Of a stretch of DNA of 64,000 nt, positions 37,960 through 45,930 are shown in pieces. The translations under genes and the position numbers were made by a program. The stretch spans positions 1 to 64,000 of the forward strand of contig CALMQQ010000267.1 in the NCBI GenBank assembly GCA_937871845.1, in the 5' to 3' direction. How positions within the stretch are numbered: the first letter of the stretch is position 1; each line of letters opens with the position of its first letter. A model generated the notes under the pieces. The model worked only from the letters and a program-made list of their open reading frames with translations. It made no database searches and was not told where the DNA came from. This DNA is from an uncultured bacterium (GTDB lineage Bacteria > Patescibacteriota > Dojkabacteria > B142 > OLB20).

Positions 37960-40900
37960 TCAAGCCGGTTCCGCTTCCTCTTTATTTTCCCGGAATGTGA
38001 TCGGACATGCTCCCGAACTACAATCAATATGTTCTAATCCAATATCCTCTTCAATCTCTTCACGAACATTACGCGCAATCTCTTCATATTTTGCTTTTGA
38101 AATTGCTTCCTCTGGTTGATATTCGAAACTAACCATATCAGCCTGTGGCATCACCGAACAACAACGAATCGTTCTCTGATATCGCTTGAACATCTCAGCA
38201 AAGTTTTTGATATCGATTCTGTTAGGATCATACTTCAAAGTATAACTGATCTGATTTCCTTTCTTATCACCAATCCAATATTGTTCGCCCAACTGCAACC
38301 ATTTATATTGTTCTTCTGGTGTAGCTTGTCCTGCCGTTACAAGCTTGTCTTCAAGACCAAGTGTCGAAATAACCGGAGCAGTAGGAAAGCCAATAATGGT
38401 TGTTCCCTCATAAGTCTTGAGTTCCTTGGTAGGATACCCATTGTTTTTATAGACCGCAACCAATGGATCATCCGAGCGGAACTGCACCCACCGCAAATAG
38501 AATTCCATACTGGCAAGATGCCATCCTTCGGTTAGACCAAACAATTTCGAAGTCGTTCCGGCTGGTTTGATCGTAGTCATTGTGTGTGGAACATTCATGC
38601 CAAGTTTCTTGGCATAATTTTCTGCCTCTTCCATAACTGCATGATTAAATTTATTCAAGACAGTCCAAAAGGCCGCAGCACGCAATTTTGTATTGTTTTC
38701 CGTTCTATCACTGACAAGGAAATTCAGTAGATCATTTTGGTTTGTGTCCTGTAAAGCCTCATCCCATGCATCAAAATCAGGATTGATAAGATCACGAAAA
38801 CCAACGCCAAAAAATTTCCATGCAAATTCATGAATACCTGTAATACCAACACCAATACGATTGGTTCTCTTTACCTCAACACTATAAAGAGAATCCATTT
38901 GATTGACTCGAATGAGAGCACGAGTAGCTGTTCTAAAAGCGTTCTCTGCATCCTCAAGTGTTTCACAATGAAATGGAACCACATCAGCGATAACACACTG
39001 ATACGTGAGTACATTTCCAAAGACACCCATATTTTTCTTAGGCTCTGTAAAACAGAAAGTGTCATGAAGACCATCCATATATTCAATTGATTTAATCTTC
39101 GCATATTTCACAACATGGTTTAAGTCAAGTTCATAATCCGTCTTGACTCGAAAACCATTAATCAAAGATGCTTCGCTCGCAGGAATATAGACTAACCACA
39201 AAGGATTTTTTCTTTCGCCAAAATTATTCACATCTCCAACATCAGCCACTTTACGAATTGATGCGAAAGAAATACCAACTCGTCGCAAAAGCAATTGTAA
39301 ATCTCTAGCACGATTTTCTTCAGACATCGAAATACTAAGACCACCAATTCCTTTATGATAACAACCATCCGTATCCAACCAACCACGAATGAAGTTCAAG
39401 GTGGATTCTCGATCTAACCCAAATACCCAATCAGGAAGACGTTCTTCCTTTAAAGAATCCAACTTATCGACATCCAAATGAGAAACAGTAACCACGATTG
39501 CAGAATTCTTTTTTTCAGCCCCCCTAGTACCAGAAACAGGTAGATCGTGCTTTCCTTTATACAAAGCAATTGTATATCGATTATTATCAGAATCAGTTCT
39601 CTTTTCAATCGAACCATCACCCAAAAATACACCATAGGTATATGCTTCCGATTCTACTCTACCGATGATATCATTGGGAACTCTGAAATTCGGCAACAAA
39701 TCACCAACTGTTAATTCACGAGCTTCACACTGACGCCAATTAACATTGGTTCTATGCTTCTTAATGGAGAATTTGTGATATGGAGTGCAATTAAGCTTTG
39801 AACCATCGGAAAATTCAATTGTCATTAATTGCTGATTAATTCCAGTTTTGAACGGACTAACCGAAGACCACTCTTCTCCATTGAAGATTTCAATTTTTTT
39901 ACCAACAAGCTCAGAAATTTTTGAATAACCATCACGATGCAAAATTCGAGTATCACCATCAACACAAAACCCACCAAGAACCGTAAGTGATATTTCACTG
40001 CACGGATTAACAATCATATTATATTTCTTGCGTTTGGCTCTCTTGGAAAGTCGCTTCAAGAACAATTCAGTCTCTTCTCTGATCTGATATTTTTTACTTC
40101 CAACATAAGAAGCATTATTTAATTCTTCCCATCCATCATCATTGCGAACGAGTTTATCAACGTTGATAATTCCCGGTTCACCAGTGCCATCACCATAGCT
40201 ACACGCAATGAGTTCTTTCCAAACCTTACGAGCATGTTTGGCCAATGGATCATTGAATTTTTCTTCATTGCGCTTGATATCAAGAAGCTTCCAAAATTCC
40301 TCATCAACAGTCACGGAATTATTTGATGACCAAAGAAAACCATAAACCGAATTATCATTACGATAGGCAATAATTTCATCAACAGTCTTGTCTTGAAATT
40401 CAATAGGTCGCTTTACACGAATGAAGTCAACAATATCAGCATCTTTCCAAAATTTAGTAGACATACGAGCAGCACGACGAGCACCACCAACAAGAACGCA
40501 CTCAGCAAAATAATGATCAATATACATCGCCTGTTTCCATGGCGGAATGCCCGATCCCTTCAAGGAAGATGCCTTTATCAAAGCATTCATCAACGGCACC
40601 GGACCAGAGGAAGGTCTTCCCTGCATTCCGGCAATAGGAGCACCCCGTGGCCGCACATCCGAGAAATCAAGAATCAACATCTTGTCTTTATGAATTTTTT
40701 CAAATGCTGCAACTTCCCAAACTTCAAGTGCCTGTGCCCATCCTTCGCGAGAATCCGGCACCTTGAACCACATCACATTTTTTGAATCAGGACCATATTT
40801 GTGAAGTGCATCCCGGACACTTTCATGCGCAGAATAATCAAAATCAGGATGTTTCTCGGAAATAACAACGCGCAGACTTGGGGCATTGTCCCAATCGACA

Positions 40901-41289
40901 AGAATCATATCATCGTCATAACTGCGACCAACACCACTACCATTCAACAACAAATAGAATAATGTGAATGACGATGCCGATGTTGAACAGTTTGTAAAAA
41001 CTTCTTGATTTCTATTTGGTTGTGTTTCATCACCATGTTGAAGATGACGACCAGACATAAGAATTGATCCCTGTGCAATATGCCGCGCCAAGGATTCATA
41101 TTCTCCGAGTTGATCTTTCTTTGGAGCCAACAGGGAATTACCAATGGCAACACGATGTGCCACATCTTCCCAAGATTCCCAATCACCATTTTCCTTTTTT
41201 CTTAGAACGGTTCGCTCTGCAACTGCCTGCCCCATACCTTTATGAATTTTACGAACAACAAAAGACGAGGGAAGACTATGCGGCAACAC
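37960..41289 (-). CDS. Class II (B12-type) ribonucleotide reductase with intein (1109 aa precursor, ~786 aa spliced)
   Basis: GTG start at 41289 behind AGGAG. The extein is a monomeric adenosylcobalamin-dependent ribonucleoside-triphosphate reductase type: FTNCSTSASS (Cys101), a GxGVGRS loop, NPCSEI (about 428-433, active-site loop) and a C-terminal redox pair CSSGAC. TTIKPAGTTSKLFG matches the RNR phosphate-binding segment. It makes dNTPs for phage replication without oxygen, if the host supplies cobalamin. An in-frame intein interrupts it at Cys442, ten residues after the active-site NPCSE. Spliced length is close to the Lactobacillus-type enzyme (739). Confidence 0.85.
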   Translation of the reverse strand: MLPHSLPSSFVVRKIHKGMGQAVAERTVLRKKENGDWESWEDVAHRVAIGNSLLAPKKDQLGEYESLARHIAQGSILMSGRHLQHGDETQPNRNQEVFTNCSTSASSFTLFYLLLNGSGVGRSYDDDMILVDWDNAPSLRVVISEKHPDFDYSAHESVRDALHKYGPDSKNVMWFKVPDSREGWAQALEVWEVAAFEKIHKDKMLILDFSDVRPRGAPIAGMQGRPSSGPVPLMNALIKASSLKGSGIPPWKQAMYIDHYFAECVLVGGARRAARMSTKFWKDADIVDFIRVKRPIEFQDKTVDEIIAYRNDNSVYGFLWSSNNSVTVDEEFWKLLDIKRNEEKFNDPLAKHARKVWKELIACSYGDGTGEPGIINVDKLVRNDDGWEELNNASYVGSKKYQIREETELFLKRLSKRAKRKKYNMIVNPCSEISLTVLGGFCVDGDTRILHRDGYSKISELVGKKIEIFNGEEWSSVSPFKTGINQQLMTIEFSDGSKLNCTPYHKFSIKKHRTNVNWRQCEARELTVGDLLPNFRVPNDIIGRVESEAYTYGVFLGDGSIEKRTDSDNNRYTIALYKGKHDLPVSGTRGAEKKNSAIVVTVSHLDVDKLDSLKEERLPDWVFGLDRESTLNFIRGWLDTDGCYHKGIGGLSISMSEENRARDLQLLLRRVGISFASIRKVADVGDVNNFGERKNPLWLVYIPASEASLINGFRVKTDYELDLNHVVKYAKIKSIEYMDGLHDTFCFTEPKKNMGVFGNVLTYQCVIADVVPFHCETLEDAENAFRTATRALIRVNQMDSLYSVEVKRTNRIGVGITGIHEFAWKFFGVGFRDLINPDFDAWDEALQDTNQNDLLNFLVSDRTENNTKLRAAAFWTVLNKFNHAVMEEAENYAKKLGMNVPHTMTTIKPAGTTSKLFGLTEGWHLASMEFYLRWVQFRSDDPLVAVYKNNGYPTKELKTYEGTTIIGFPTAPVISTLGLEDKLVTAGQATPEEQYKWLQLGEQYWIGDKKGNQISYTLKYDPNRIDIKNFAEMFKRYQRTIRCCSVMPQADMVSFEYQPEEAISKAKYEEIARNVREEIEEDIGLEHIDCSSGACPITFRENKEEAEPA
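38998..39966 (-). mobile_element. Intein with LAGLIDADG endonuclease in the RNR gene (323 aa)
   Basis: Runs from Cys442 (CVDGDTRILHRDGYSKI, splicing block A) to Gln764; the next residue is Cys765 of the extein. Block B is SDGSKLNCTPYHKFSI, with the TxxH-type motif. The two LAGLIDADG helices are YTYGVFLGDGS and FIRGWLDTDGC. Block F/G (LHDTFCFTEP, GVFGNVLTYQ) ends in Tyr-Gln instead of the usual His-Asn, so it belongs to the rarer Gln-ending class or is splicing-impaired. Homing into the RNR active-site region is typical for inteins. Confidence 0.85.
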
Positions 41290-41376
41290 GATTTGCGCTC
41301 CTATAAAACAGATATGGGGAAAATTTGATTGGTATTCTATTTAGAACAAGAACACCACTAATGGCAAGAAGAAAAT
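41290..41376 (-). promoter_or_regulatory. RNR upstream gap
   Basis: Non-coding gap between primase and RNR. Minus strand contains TTGTTCTAAATAGAAT, with a CTAAATA late-like box about 30 nt before the RNR ribosome site AGGAG. No sigma70 pair is convincing. Confidence 0.3.
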
Positions 41377-42399
41377 TTAAATTTTTTTGTAGCTGTAGAG
41401 TGCTATTTCTGCCGCCAAACCAGAATAAATATTGTTTTTGATTATGAACCAAACATTATAACTCGCCTCTCCAATATCTTCCCCCCTCTCTATTCTAGAA
41501 TTAATCATTTCATTGATGTCTTTTTCACGAATGGTAGAAGGCCAGATACAAATCGGGAATTTTTTATCGATAGCCTTTTGCATTTTTTTGATTGTGTGTT
41601 TGGAACGAGGTTCATTGTCATACACCACAACAAATTGATCTTTGGGAAGATTCATGTTTACAAGTTCCATGGTAATATCACCCCCACAACATGCAATTGC
41701 ATTGGGAATGAACATGGCATCAAACGGCCCTTCAAATACAAAAATTTGACGACCTTTACGGAGCCGGTCCCGGCCCCAAATAAGCGGCTCCTGATCGTTT
41801 ATTTTGACTGAGAGGTATTTCACCCCTTCCCCTGAAATTAAGCGACCCTGAAAGCCCGTAATGGCTCCTGATGGGCTTTTAAGAGGGACCATTAGCCGCC
41901 CTTCATCCCGAGGCGGTATTTTGAACCGATCCGGTTCCAATTTCGCGGCCCATGTATGGAACTTTTCAATCCAAAACAATTCTTCCAATGGCAAATTCCG
42001 CTTTTGTGCATATAACAACGCCGGATGATCCGCAGACAAATCCTCAATGGGAACCAGACCTTTTTGGACAACTGATTGTTTTTTCTTTTTGGGTTTATAG
42101 ATCGGTTCTGGTTGTTCTGTAAATTGCTGTTTATCACGATAGCGCGCCAAACGCATTTCTTGCCAAAGACCATCATCTATTTTTTTGATAAAATTGGAAG
42201 CCGACATTCCAATGCCACAACGATGACAGATGAAATTCAGATTTGATCCTTTGGCATAGATATATCCCCGCGCCTTTCGAGTATGGCGCTTCGAGTCGCC
42301 GCAGAACGGACAACTCATATTATAGAGATGTGGACCTTTTTTCTTGAAGTTCCTCAGACGAGAGGAAAGGAGGGTAACGAAATGCTCTTCAACATACAT
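41377..42399 (-). CDS. 61: DNA primase gp61-like (340 aa)
   Basis: N-terminal zinc finger CPFCGDSKRHTRKARGY with the second pair CHRCG (about residues 30-62), then a TOPRIM-type core: FVFEGPFDAMFIPNA (about 215-229, catalytic Glu) and VVVYDNEPRSKHT (about 255-267). This is the T4 gp61 layout and length (342). It synthesises RNA primers with the gp41 helicase encoded at 46472. There is no obvious Shine-Dalgarno. It follows the 37-aa membrane ORF. Confidence 0.9.
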   Translation of the reverse strand: MYVEEHFVTLLSSRLRNFKKKGPHLYNMSCPFCGDSKRHTRKARGYIYAKGSNLNFICHRCGIGMSASNFIKKIDDGLWQEMRLARYRDKQQFTEQPEPIYKPKKKKQSVVQKGLVPIEDLSADHPALLYAQKRNLPLEELFWIEKFHTWAAKLEPDRFKIPPRDEGRLMVPLKSPSGAITGFQGRLISGEGVKYLSVKINDQEPLIWGRDRLRKGRQIFVFEGPFDAMFIPNAIACCGGDITMELVNMNLPKDQFVVVYDNEPRSKHTIKKMQKAIDKKFPICIWPSTIREKDINEMINSRIERGEDIGEASYNVWFIIKNNIYSGLAAEIALYSYKKI

Positions 42400-42420
42400 A
42401 CAAATTCGATTATCAACTAA

Positions 42421-42534
42421 TCAACCGAATGTCCATCTAAAAAAAATAAATGATACAGGTGCCACGACAATGAAAGAAAACATTGCTGCCTTTATATGGC
42501 ATGACAATCTATTCTTTTTTGAAGAAAGTTCCAT
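42421..42534 (-). CDS. 37-aa hydrophobic micro-ORF
   Basis: ATG overlaps the TAA of the 68-aa gene (TAATG at 42532-42536). It encodes MELSSKKNRLSCHIK, then a membrane-span-like segment AAMFSFIVVAPVSFIFF and a short polar end, stopping at 42421, just before the primase gene. The junction type, gap-filling position and bipartite sequence support it. Function unknown. Confidence 0.55.
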   Translation of the reverse strand: MELSSKKNRLSCHIKAAMFSFIVVAPVSFIFFRWTFG

Positions 42535-42740
42535 TACTGTCTCCATATATTGCGAAACACTTCAAACAGACCATAGGTAGCCATGATCGTTCCAGAAATC
42601 CACGTTGCCCAAACACGAATGGTTCCCCAAAACCATTTGATTCTTTCTTCGCTTTCAAGTAAACGCCTGATCTTGCGCCGTTCTTCCCGAGAAAAGGGCC
42701 GAAGATCATCGCTATCGTTTTCTTCTTTCTTTACGGCCAT
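42534..42740 (-). CDS. Small membrane protein (68 aa)
   Basis: A charged N-terminal half (VKKEENDSDDLRPFSREERRKIRRLLE) is followed by one membrane span (IRVWATWISGTIMATYGLFEVF, about residues 40-61). The type is familiar from other T4-like phages, where it is uncharacterised. Overlaps the previous gene by 29 nt. Confidence 0.65.
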   Translation of the reverse strand: MAVKKEENDSDDLRPFSREERRKIRRLLESEERIKWFWGTIRVWATWISGTIMATYGLFEVFRNIWRQ

Positions 42741-42909
42741 TTTCGTTTCCTAAGTAAACCCTTCGTAGTGTATCCATAATAATTTTCTTCTTATTTCTTT
42801 TATGAACACCCGGTTCGCCTTGAGGACCGATGCCAATTCCTTCAATTCCACCACCACCGACACTATTGGCTGGAACACCGCCTTCACCATCTTCATAAAT
42901 TTTCTTCAT
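42712..42909 (-). CDS. Gly-rich conserved small protein (65 aa)
   Basis: Starts at an ATGA junction. The N-terminal half is Gly/Pro-rich (GVPANSVGGGGIEGIGIGP) and the C-terminal half strongly basic (KRNKKKIIMDTLRRVYL). Similar short proteins with the GVPANxxGG motif occur next to structural genes in T4-like phages. Function unknown. Confidence 0.65.
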   Translation of the reverse strand: MKKIYEDGEGGVPANSVGGGGIEGIGIGPQGEPGVHKRNKKKIIMDTLRRVYLGNENGRKERRKR

Positions 42910-43310
42910 ATCTTCCTCAAAAATTCGATTATGTTTTTATCCATGGTGATTTTGTCGGTATATAATAAATTTCTTTTTTCAATATTTCTTACTTCATCAG
43001 GCCAAATATCAAGATAAACCATGAACGGTTTGACAAAATAAAGTTGTTTACTCAATCTCAAAAACACCAAACGAGAAAGAACGAATGGACCAAATACATT
43101 ATTCAATATAACAATATGATTAAGTACCAAACGAAGTGTGTGTTCTTTTAGTTCACCAGTGCTTTCATAACGAGTACATGCTTTCTTGACATATTTTAAT
43201 CGTTTGATATCTTCCAAAAATTCTTTAACATCGTAACAGGATGGATTATTGTAATATCTGGCCGCATACAATATCCAATTTTTATCATCAATAATTTCTG
43301 GATCGATCAT
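42906..43310 (-). CDS. Conserved phage protein of unknown function (134 aa)
   Basis: Start at 43310, where ATG overlaps the TAA of the upstream gene (TAATG); a start ten codons earlier would overlap it more deeply. Contains NWILYAARYYNNPSCYDVKEFLEDIKRLKYVKK and then RLVLNHIVILNNVFGPF, a helical family found in many T4-like phages of environmental bacteria (DUF7207-type). Function unknown. Confidence 0.7.
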   Translation of the reverse strand: MIDPEIIDDKNWILYAARYYNNPSCYDVKEFLEDIKRLKYVKKACTRYESTGELKEHTLRLVLNHIVILNNVFGPFVLSRLVFLRLSKQLYFVKPFMVYLDIWPDEVRNIEKRNLLYTDKITMDKNIIEFLRKI

Positions 43311-43636
43311 TAGAATGTTGAACCGACGATCCTTATCCACGAATTATTAGCAACACAAACATAAAGATTGTTTGAATCCCAAACAATCTGTCCCTGAATT
43401 CCTTCAGAAGACGAATTAGCAGGTGTGGACGAAGATCGAATTATTAGATTTGCTGTAGAGATTGCATTATTTCCTTTTGAAACAAAAGGAGTGTTTGCAT
43501 TCGAGAAGAGAGTTGAAACCGTAAAAAGAACGTTGTTTGTTGAATTATTAACAATACCGATACCGACGATCTTTTCAGTACCGTCCAATGAGGTAATGAC
43601 CGCCGAATTTGAAAGTTTTCGTGGTTTAGCAGTCAT
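43310..43636 (-). CDS. Small virion-type protein (108 aa)
   Basis: The N-terminus has a basic KPRKLSN and a central Ser/Thr/Asn-rich beta segment. The C-terminus ends with GQIVWDSNNLYVCVANNSWIRI (about residues 80-101), the W-x-x-NNLYVCVAN pattern seen at the ends of many phage structural proteins and fibres. Probably a minor virion or neck/tail decoration protein. Confidence 0.65.
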   Translation of the reverse strand: MTAKPRKLSNSAVITSLDGTEKIVGIGIVNNSTNNVLFTVSTLFSNANTPFVSKGNNAISTANLIIRSSSTPANSSSEGIQGQIVWDSNNLYVCVANNSWIRIVGSTF

Positions 43637-43651
43637 TACCCATTTCCTTTA

Positions 43652-44428
43652 TTACGGAAGAGTTTCTGGAGAAGCTCCGGTAAGTGAATTCATGGCGACA
43701 AGAGTTTCATAATGAACGCGACCTGCACGACCGCCAAGTTTCACAGTAAAGCTTGCGCCAGACCCACCAGAGATTGTTGCAACAGAAACATTACCGTTAG
43801 TTCCGTTTGCGGTAGTAATCGTGACAGTGGCATCGTTTGCCGTAGAGAAACCACGACCGGCTGATTCCAGAGCAATGGAAGTAATTTTACCATTCGCATC
43901 AGTAACGACAGTACCATGCGCATTCACAACACCATTGGAAACCAATACAGTTTCGCCATTGGCATATCCAGCACCGCCACCAATTGTAAAGGTAGCAACA
44001 GCATTTGCTGGATAGGTGACGGTGCTTGCATTTGTAAACCCACCACCACGTTCTGTGAAAGTAACTGAGGTAATTGCGCCAGAACCATTTGTGGTCACGA
44101 CCAATGTCGCCGCATCAGTTCCACCAGAAATACTACCTGTTGCGAGATTACCATAACCAGTTCCACCATTGGCAACGATCACCGAATCAACAGAACCAGT
44201 TCCTTGTCGAACAAGATGCCAGCCCGGATGTGGAATCTTCTTATTAGCGCTTGTTTCAGCAACATTCGCGCCAAATAAACCAATTGCTTGGCCTTCGCGA
44301 ATGGCATCAACAGTCGTATTGTTAAACAATGGTCCTGTTCCAACCGAAACAGTAGCATTTGCTTGCGACTCGACCACCTTGTATTTGGGAGCACTATTCG
44401 CTTCGTTTGTATTTTTCCAGAGTGGCAT
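43652..44428 (-). CDS. Conserved virion structural protein with glycine beta repeats (258 aa)
   Basis: N-terminus PLWKNTNEANSAPKY, then GWHLVRQGTGSVDSVIV, and C-terminal GGRAGRVHYETLVAM (about 231-245) are landmarks of a small virion protein family in T4-like phages of environmental hosts. Between them are three copies of a module with the pattern GGxGY(G/A)N...G.I+SVxx.ERGGGF (about 88, 150 and 195). GGAAGGA ribosome site; a CTAAATA box lies about 30 nt further upstream. The T4 counterpart is not obvious. Confidence 0.7.
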   Translation of the reverse strand: MPLWKNTNEANSAPKYKVVESQANATVSVGTGPLFNNTTVDAIREGQAIGLFGANVAETSANKKIPHPGWHLVRQGTGSVDSVIVANGGTGYGNLATGSISGGTDAATLVVTTNGSGAITSVTFTERGGGFTNASTVTYPANAVATFTIGGGAGYANGETVLVSNGVVNAHGTVVTDANGKITSIALESAGRGFSTANDATVTITTANGTNGNVSVATISGGSGASFTVKLGGRAGRVHYETLVAMNSLTGASPETLP

Positions 44429-44458
44429 TGAAAGTTCCTTCCCGGTTTCTCTTTGTAT

Positions 44459-44920
44459 TTAGGTTATTTTTAGTTGTTTGGCTGGATTGTTGAGAGCACC
44501 ATAGGCCGCTCTTTTATATTCCGCCATTTTCTGACGATGAAACTCAGCTTTCTTCATGTCACCTTGCTTGACATACATTTGAAAGCGATTGGCGTGTTGC
44601 TTTAGCCAATAACCAGCACGACCAAATTTATCTCCAAAAACATCTTCCTCAAGATCGCTTTCTTTGATTCTATTCAATTGATCCTGCTGTTTGGTTTTCA
44701 TCACTGCAAGTTCTTTTGCGGCCTTTTTCTTTTCAAAAGCAAGTTGTGCCTGATCTTTTTGTTTTTTCAGTTGTTGTTTTTGTTGATCAATTTTTTGACT
44801 TGTTGCACTAACCAACTCATTAATGCTGGCATCATTTCCCAAATTTTTTTCAGGAGTGTTTTCAAAATTTCCATGCCCCCCTCTTAAAGTTCTATGAATT
44901 ACATCAAGTTTTTCTGACAT
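44459..44920 (-). CDS. Coiled-coil hypothetical protein (153 aa)
   Basis: Residues about 40-85 are almost entirely Lys/Gln/Glu/Ala (KIDQQKQQLKKQKDQAQ), a long predicted coiled coil, followed by WLKQHANRFQMYVKQGDMKKAE. It starts inside the last codons of the 106-aa gene (17-nt overlap). Could be a scaffold or assembly factor; no family recognised. Confidence 0.6.
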   Translation of the reverse strand: MSEKLDVIHRTLRGGHGNFENTPEKNLGNDASINELVSATSQKIDQQKQQLKKQKDQAQLAFEKKKAAKELAVMKTKQQDQLNRIKESDLEEDVFGDKFGRAGYWLKQHANRFQMYVKQGDMKKAEFHRQKMAEYKRAAYGALNNPAKQLKIT

Positions 44921-45224
44921 CTCTCAGCACCTTTTTAATTTTGGTCAAAAGTTCCGATTCCGAAACCTTTCGCTTTTTATCGTTATGTTCTTTTTCCAAA
45001 ACCAAACGGAGGCGATTGTAAATAATCGAATCCGAAAAAACGATATCTAACAGTTCATCAAGAACATCGGATACATATTCTCTCAAGAAAGCATTTTGAT
45101 TTGCTTTCTTGGGATCAGACATAACTTGACGATAATATGTTATCTTTCCCTCGTCCTTGCCCAAACCATGCAAAATTAAATAATCGATTTTGGCAATCGA
45201 GCGATCTTCATCTAAATTTTCCAT
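44904..45224 (-). CDS. Conserved phage hypothetical protein (106 aa)
   Basis: Sequence blocks DRSIAKIDYLILHGLGKDEGKITYYRQ and LREYVSDVLDELLDIVFSDSIIYNRLR recur in T4-like phages; function unknown, predicted all-helical. CCTAAATA-ATCA-ATG at the start resembles the late box arrangement of gp6 and gp5, again without a Shine-Dalgarno. Confidence 0.7.
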   Translation of the reverse strand: MENLDEDRSIAKIDYLILHGLGKDEGKITYYRQVMSDPKKANQNAFLREYVSDVLDELLDIVFSDSIIYNRLRLVLEKEHNDKKRKVSESELLTKIKKVLRDVRKT

Positions 45225-45227
45225 TGA

Positions 45228-45890
45228 TTATTTAGGAATATAAAACAATGTGTCTGCGACATTCGTATCGTATTCCACATATCCTAGAGTTTCCAATATG
45301 GTTTTAGATTCTTCAAATCTACGACCTCGTTCAACTGAAATGATTGGTTTGCACCTTTTGATAGTTTCGATAGCTCCAGCCAACACCGAAGGTTCGAAAT
45401 CTTCAACATCCAATTGAATTGCATCACAATGTTCCAGATTCAAACTATCAACGGTCATCACTTGAACTTGTAGAGAGGCATTGTCTTGCTTCTTATAATC
45501 CACCTTATGCATTCCAACATTTGTTGTGTTGTTCAAACCATTCAACCAAATCGTTCCTGCCTTTTCGCCCAAAGCAGCATTGAATTTGATTATATTTGCC
45601 TTCTGACAATTATGATTGAGACAAAAGAAATTCTTTGGATCGGGTTCAAATGTATAAACTGTCTGAAATACATCAGACCAAAGTCGTGGATAGAGTCCTA
45701 AATTTCCTCCGGCCTGCACAATGACTCTTTTATTCCAAGTTTTTTTCGCGATCTTTTCTTTTAGGCCCGGAAATTCTTGATGGGGACCATTCCATGCCCC
45801 TGTATCTTCCTTCAACCACAACCATGGCCCCACATCACAAACTAGAGTGTCGCGAAAATAACAAAGTTCTTGAAACGCCAAATGAGTCAT
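45228..45890 (-). CDS. FkbM-family methyltransferase (220 aa)
   Basis: Class I SAM-binding features: VIVQAGGNLGLYPRLWS (motif I, about residues 56-72), VYTFEPDPKNFFCLNHN (acidic end of strand 2, about 78-94) and VMTVDSLNLEHCDAIQLDVEDFE (motif IV region, about 143-165). FkbM enzymes O-methylate sugars or small molecules; in phages they may modify glycans on host or virion surfaces, here inferred only. Divergent from the alpha/beta hydrolase; ribosome site GGAG. Confidence 0.8.
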   Translation of the reverse strand: MTHLAFQELCYFRDTLVCDVGPWLWLKEDTGAWNGPHQEFPGLKEKIAKKTWNKRVIVQAGGNLGLYPRLWSDVFQTVYTFEPDPKNFFCLNHNCQKANIIKFNAALGEKAGTIWLNGLNNTTNVGMHKVDYKKQDNASLQVQVMTVDSLNLEHCDAIQLDVEDFEPSVLAGAIETIKRCKPIISVERGRRFEESKTILETLGYVEYDTNVADTLFYIPK

Positions 45891-45899
45891 TATTTCTCC

Positions 45900-45907
45900 G
45901 ATAAATA
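45900..45907 (+). promoter_or_regulatory. Late-type box GATAAATA in the divergent intergenic region
   Basis: GATAAATA points toward the hydrolase gene at 45931. On the opposite strand CTTAAATA (45927-45920) points toward the FkbM gene. The two form a compact divergent late promoter pair. Confidence 0.5.
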
Positions 45908-45930
45908 AAGAGGATGATGAGGTATTTAAG

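Noticed and set aside
39450-39966. A free-standing LAGLIDADG homing endonuclease gene
   Set aside because: The frame is continuous with the RNR on both sides and flanked by splicing blocks, so it is an intein.
37960-41289. Class I (NrdA) reductase as in T4
   Set aside because: No NrdB partner is present, and the C-terminal CSSGAC redox pair, the single-chain length and the motif spacing fit a monomeric B12-dependent enzyme.
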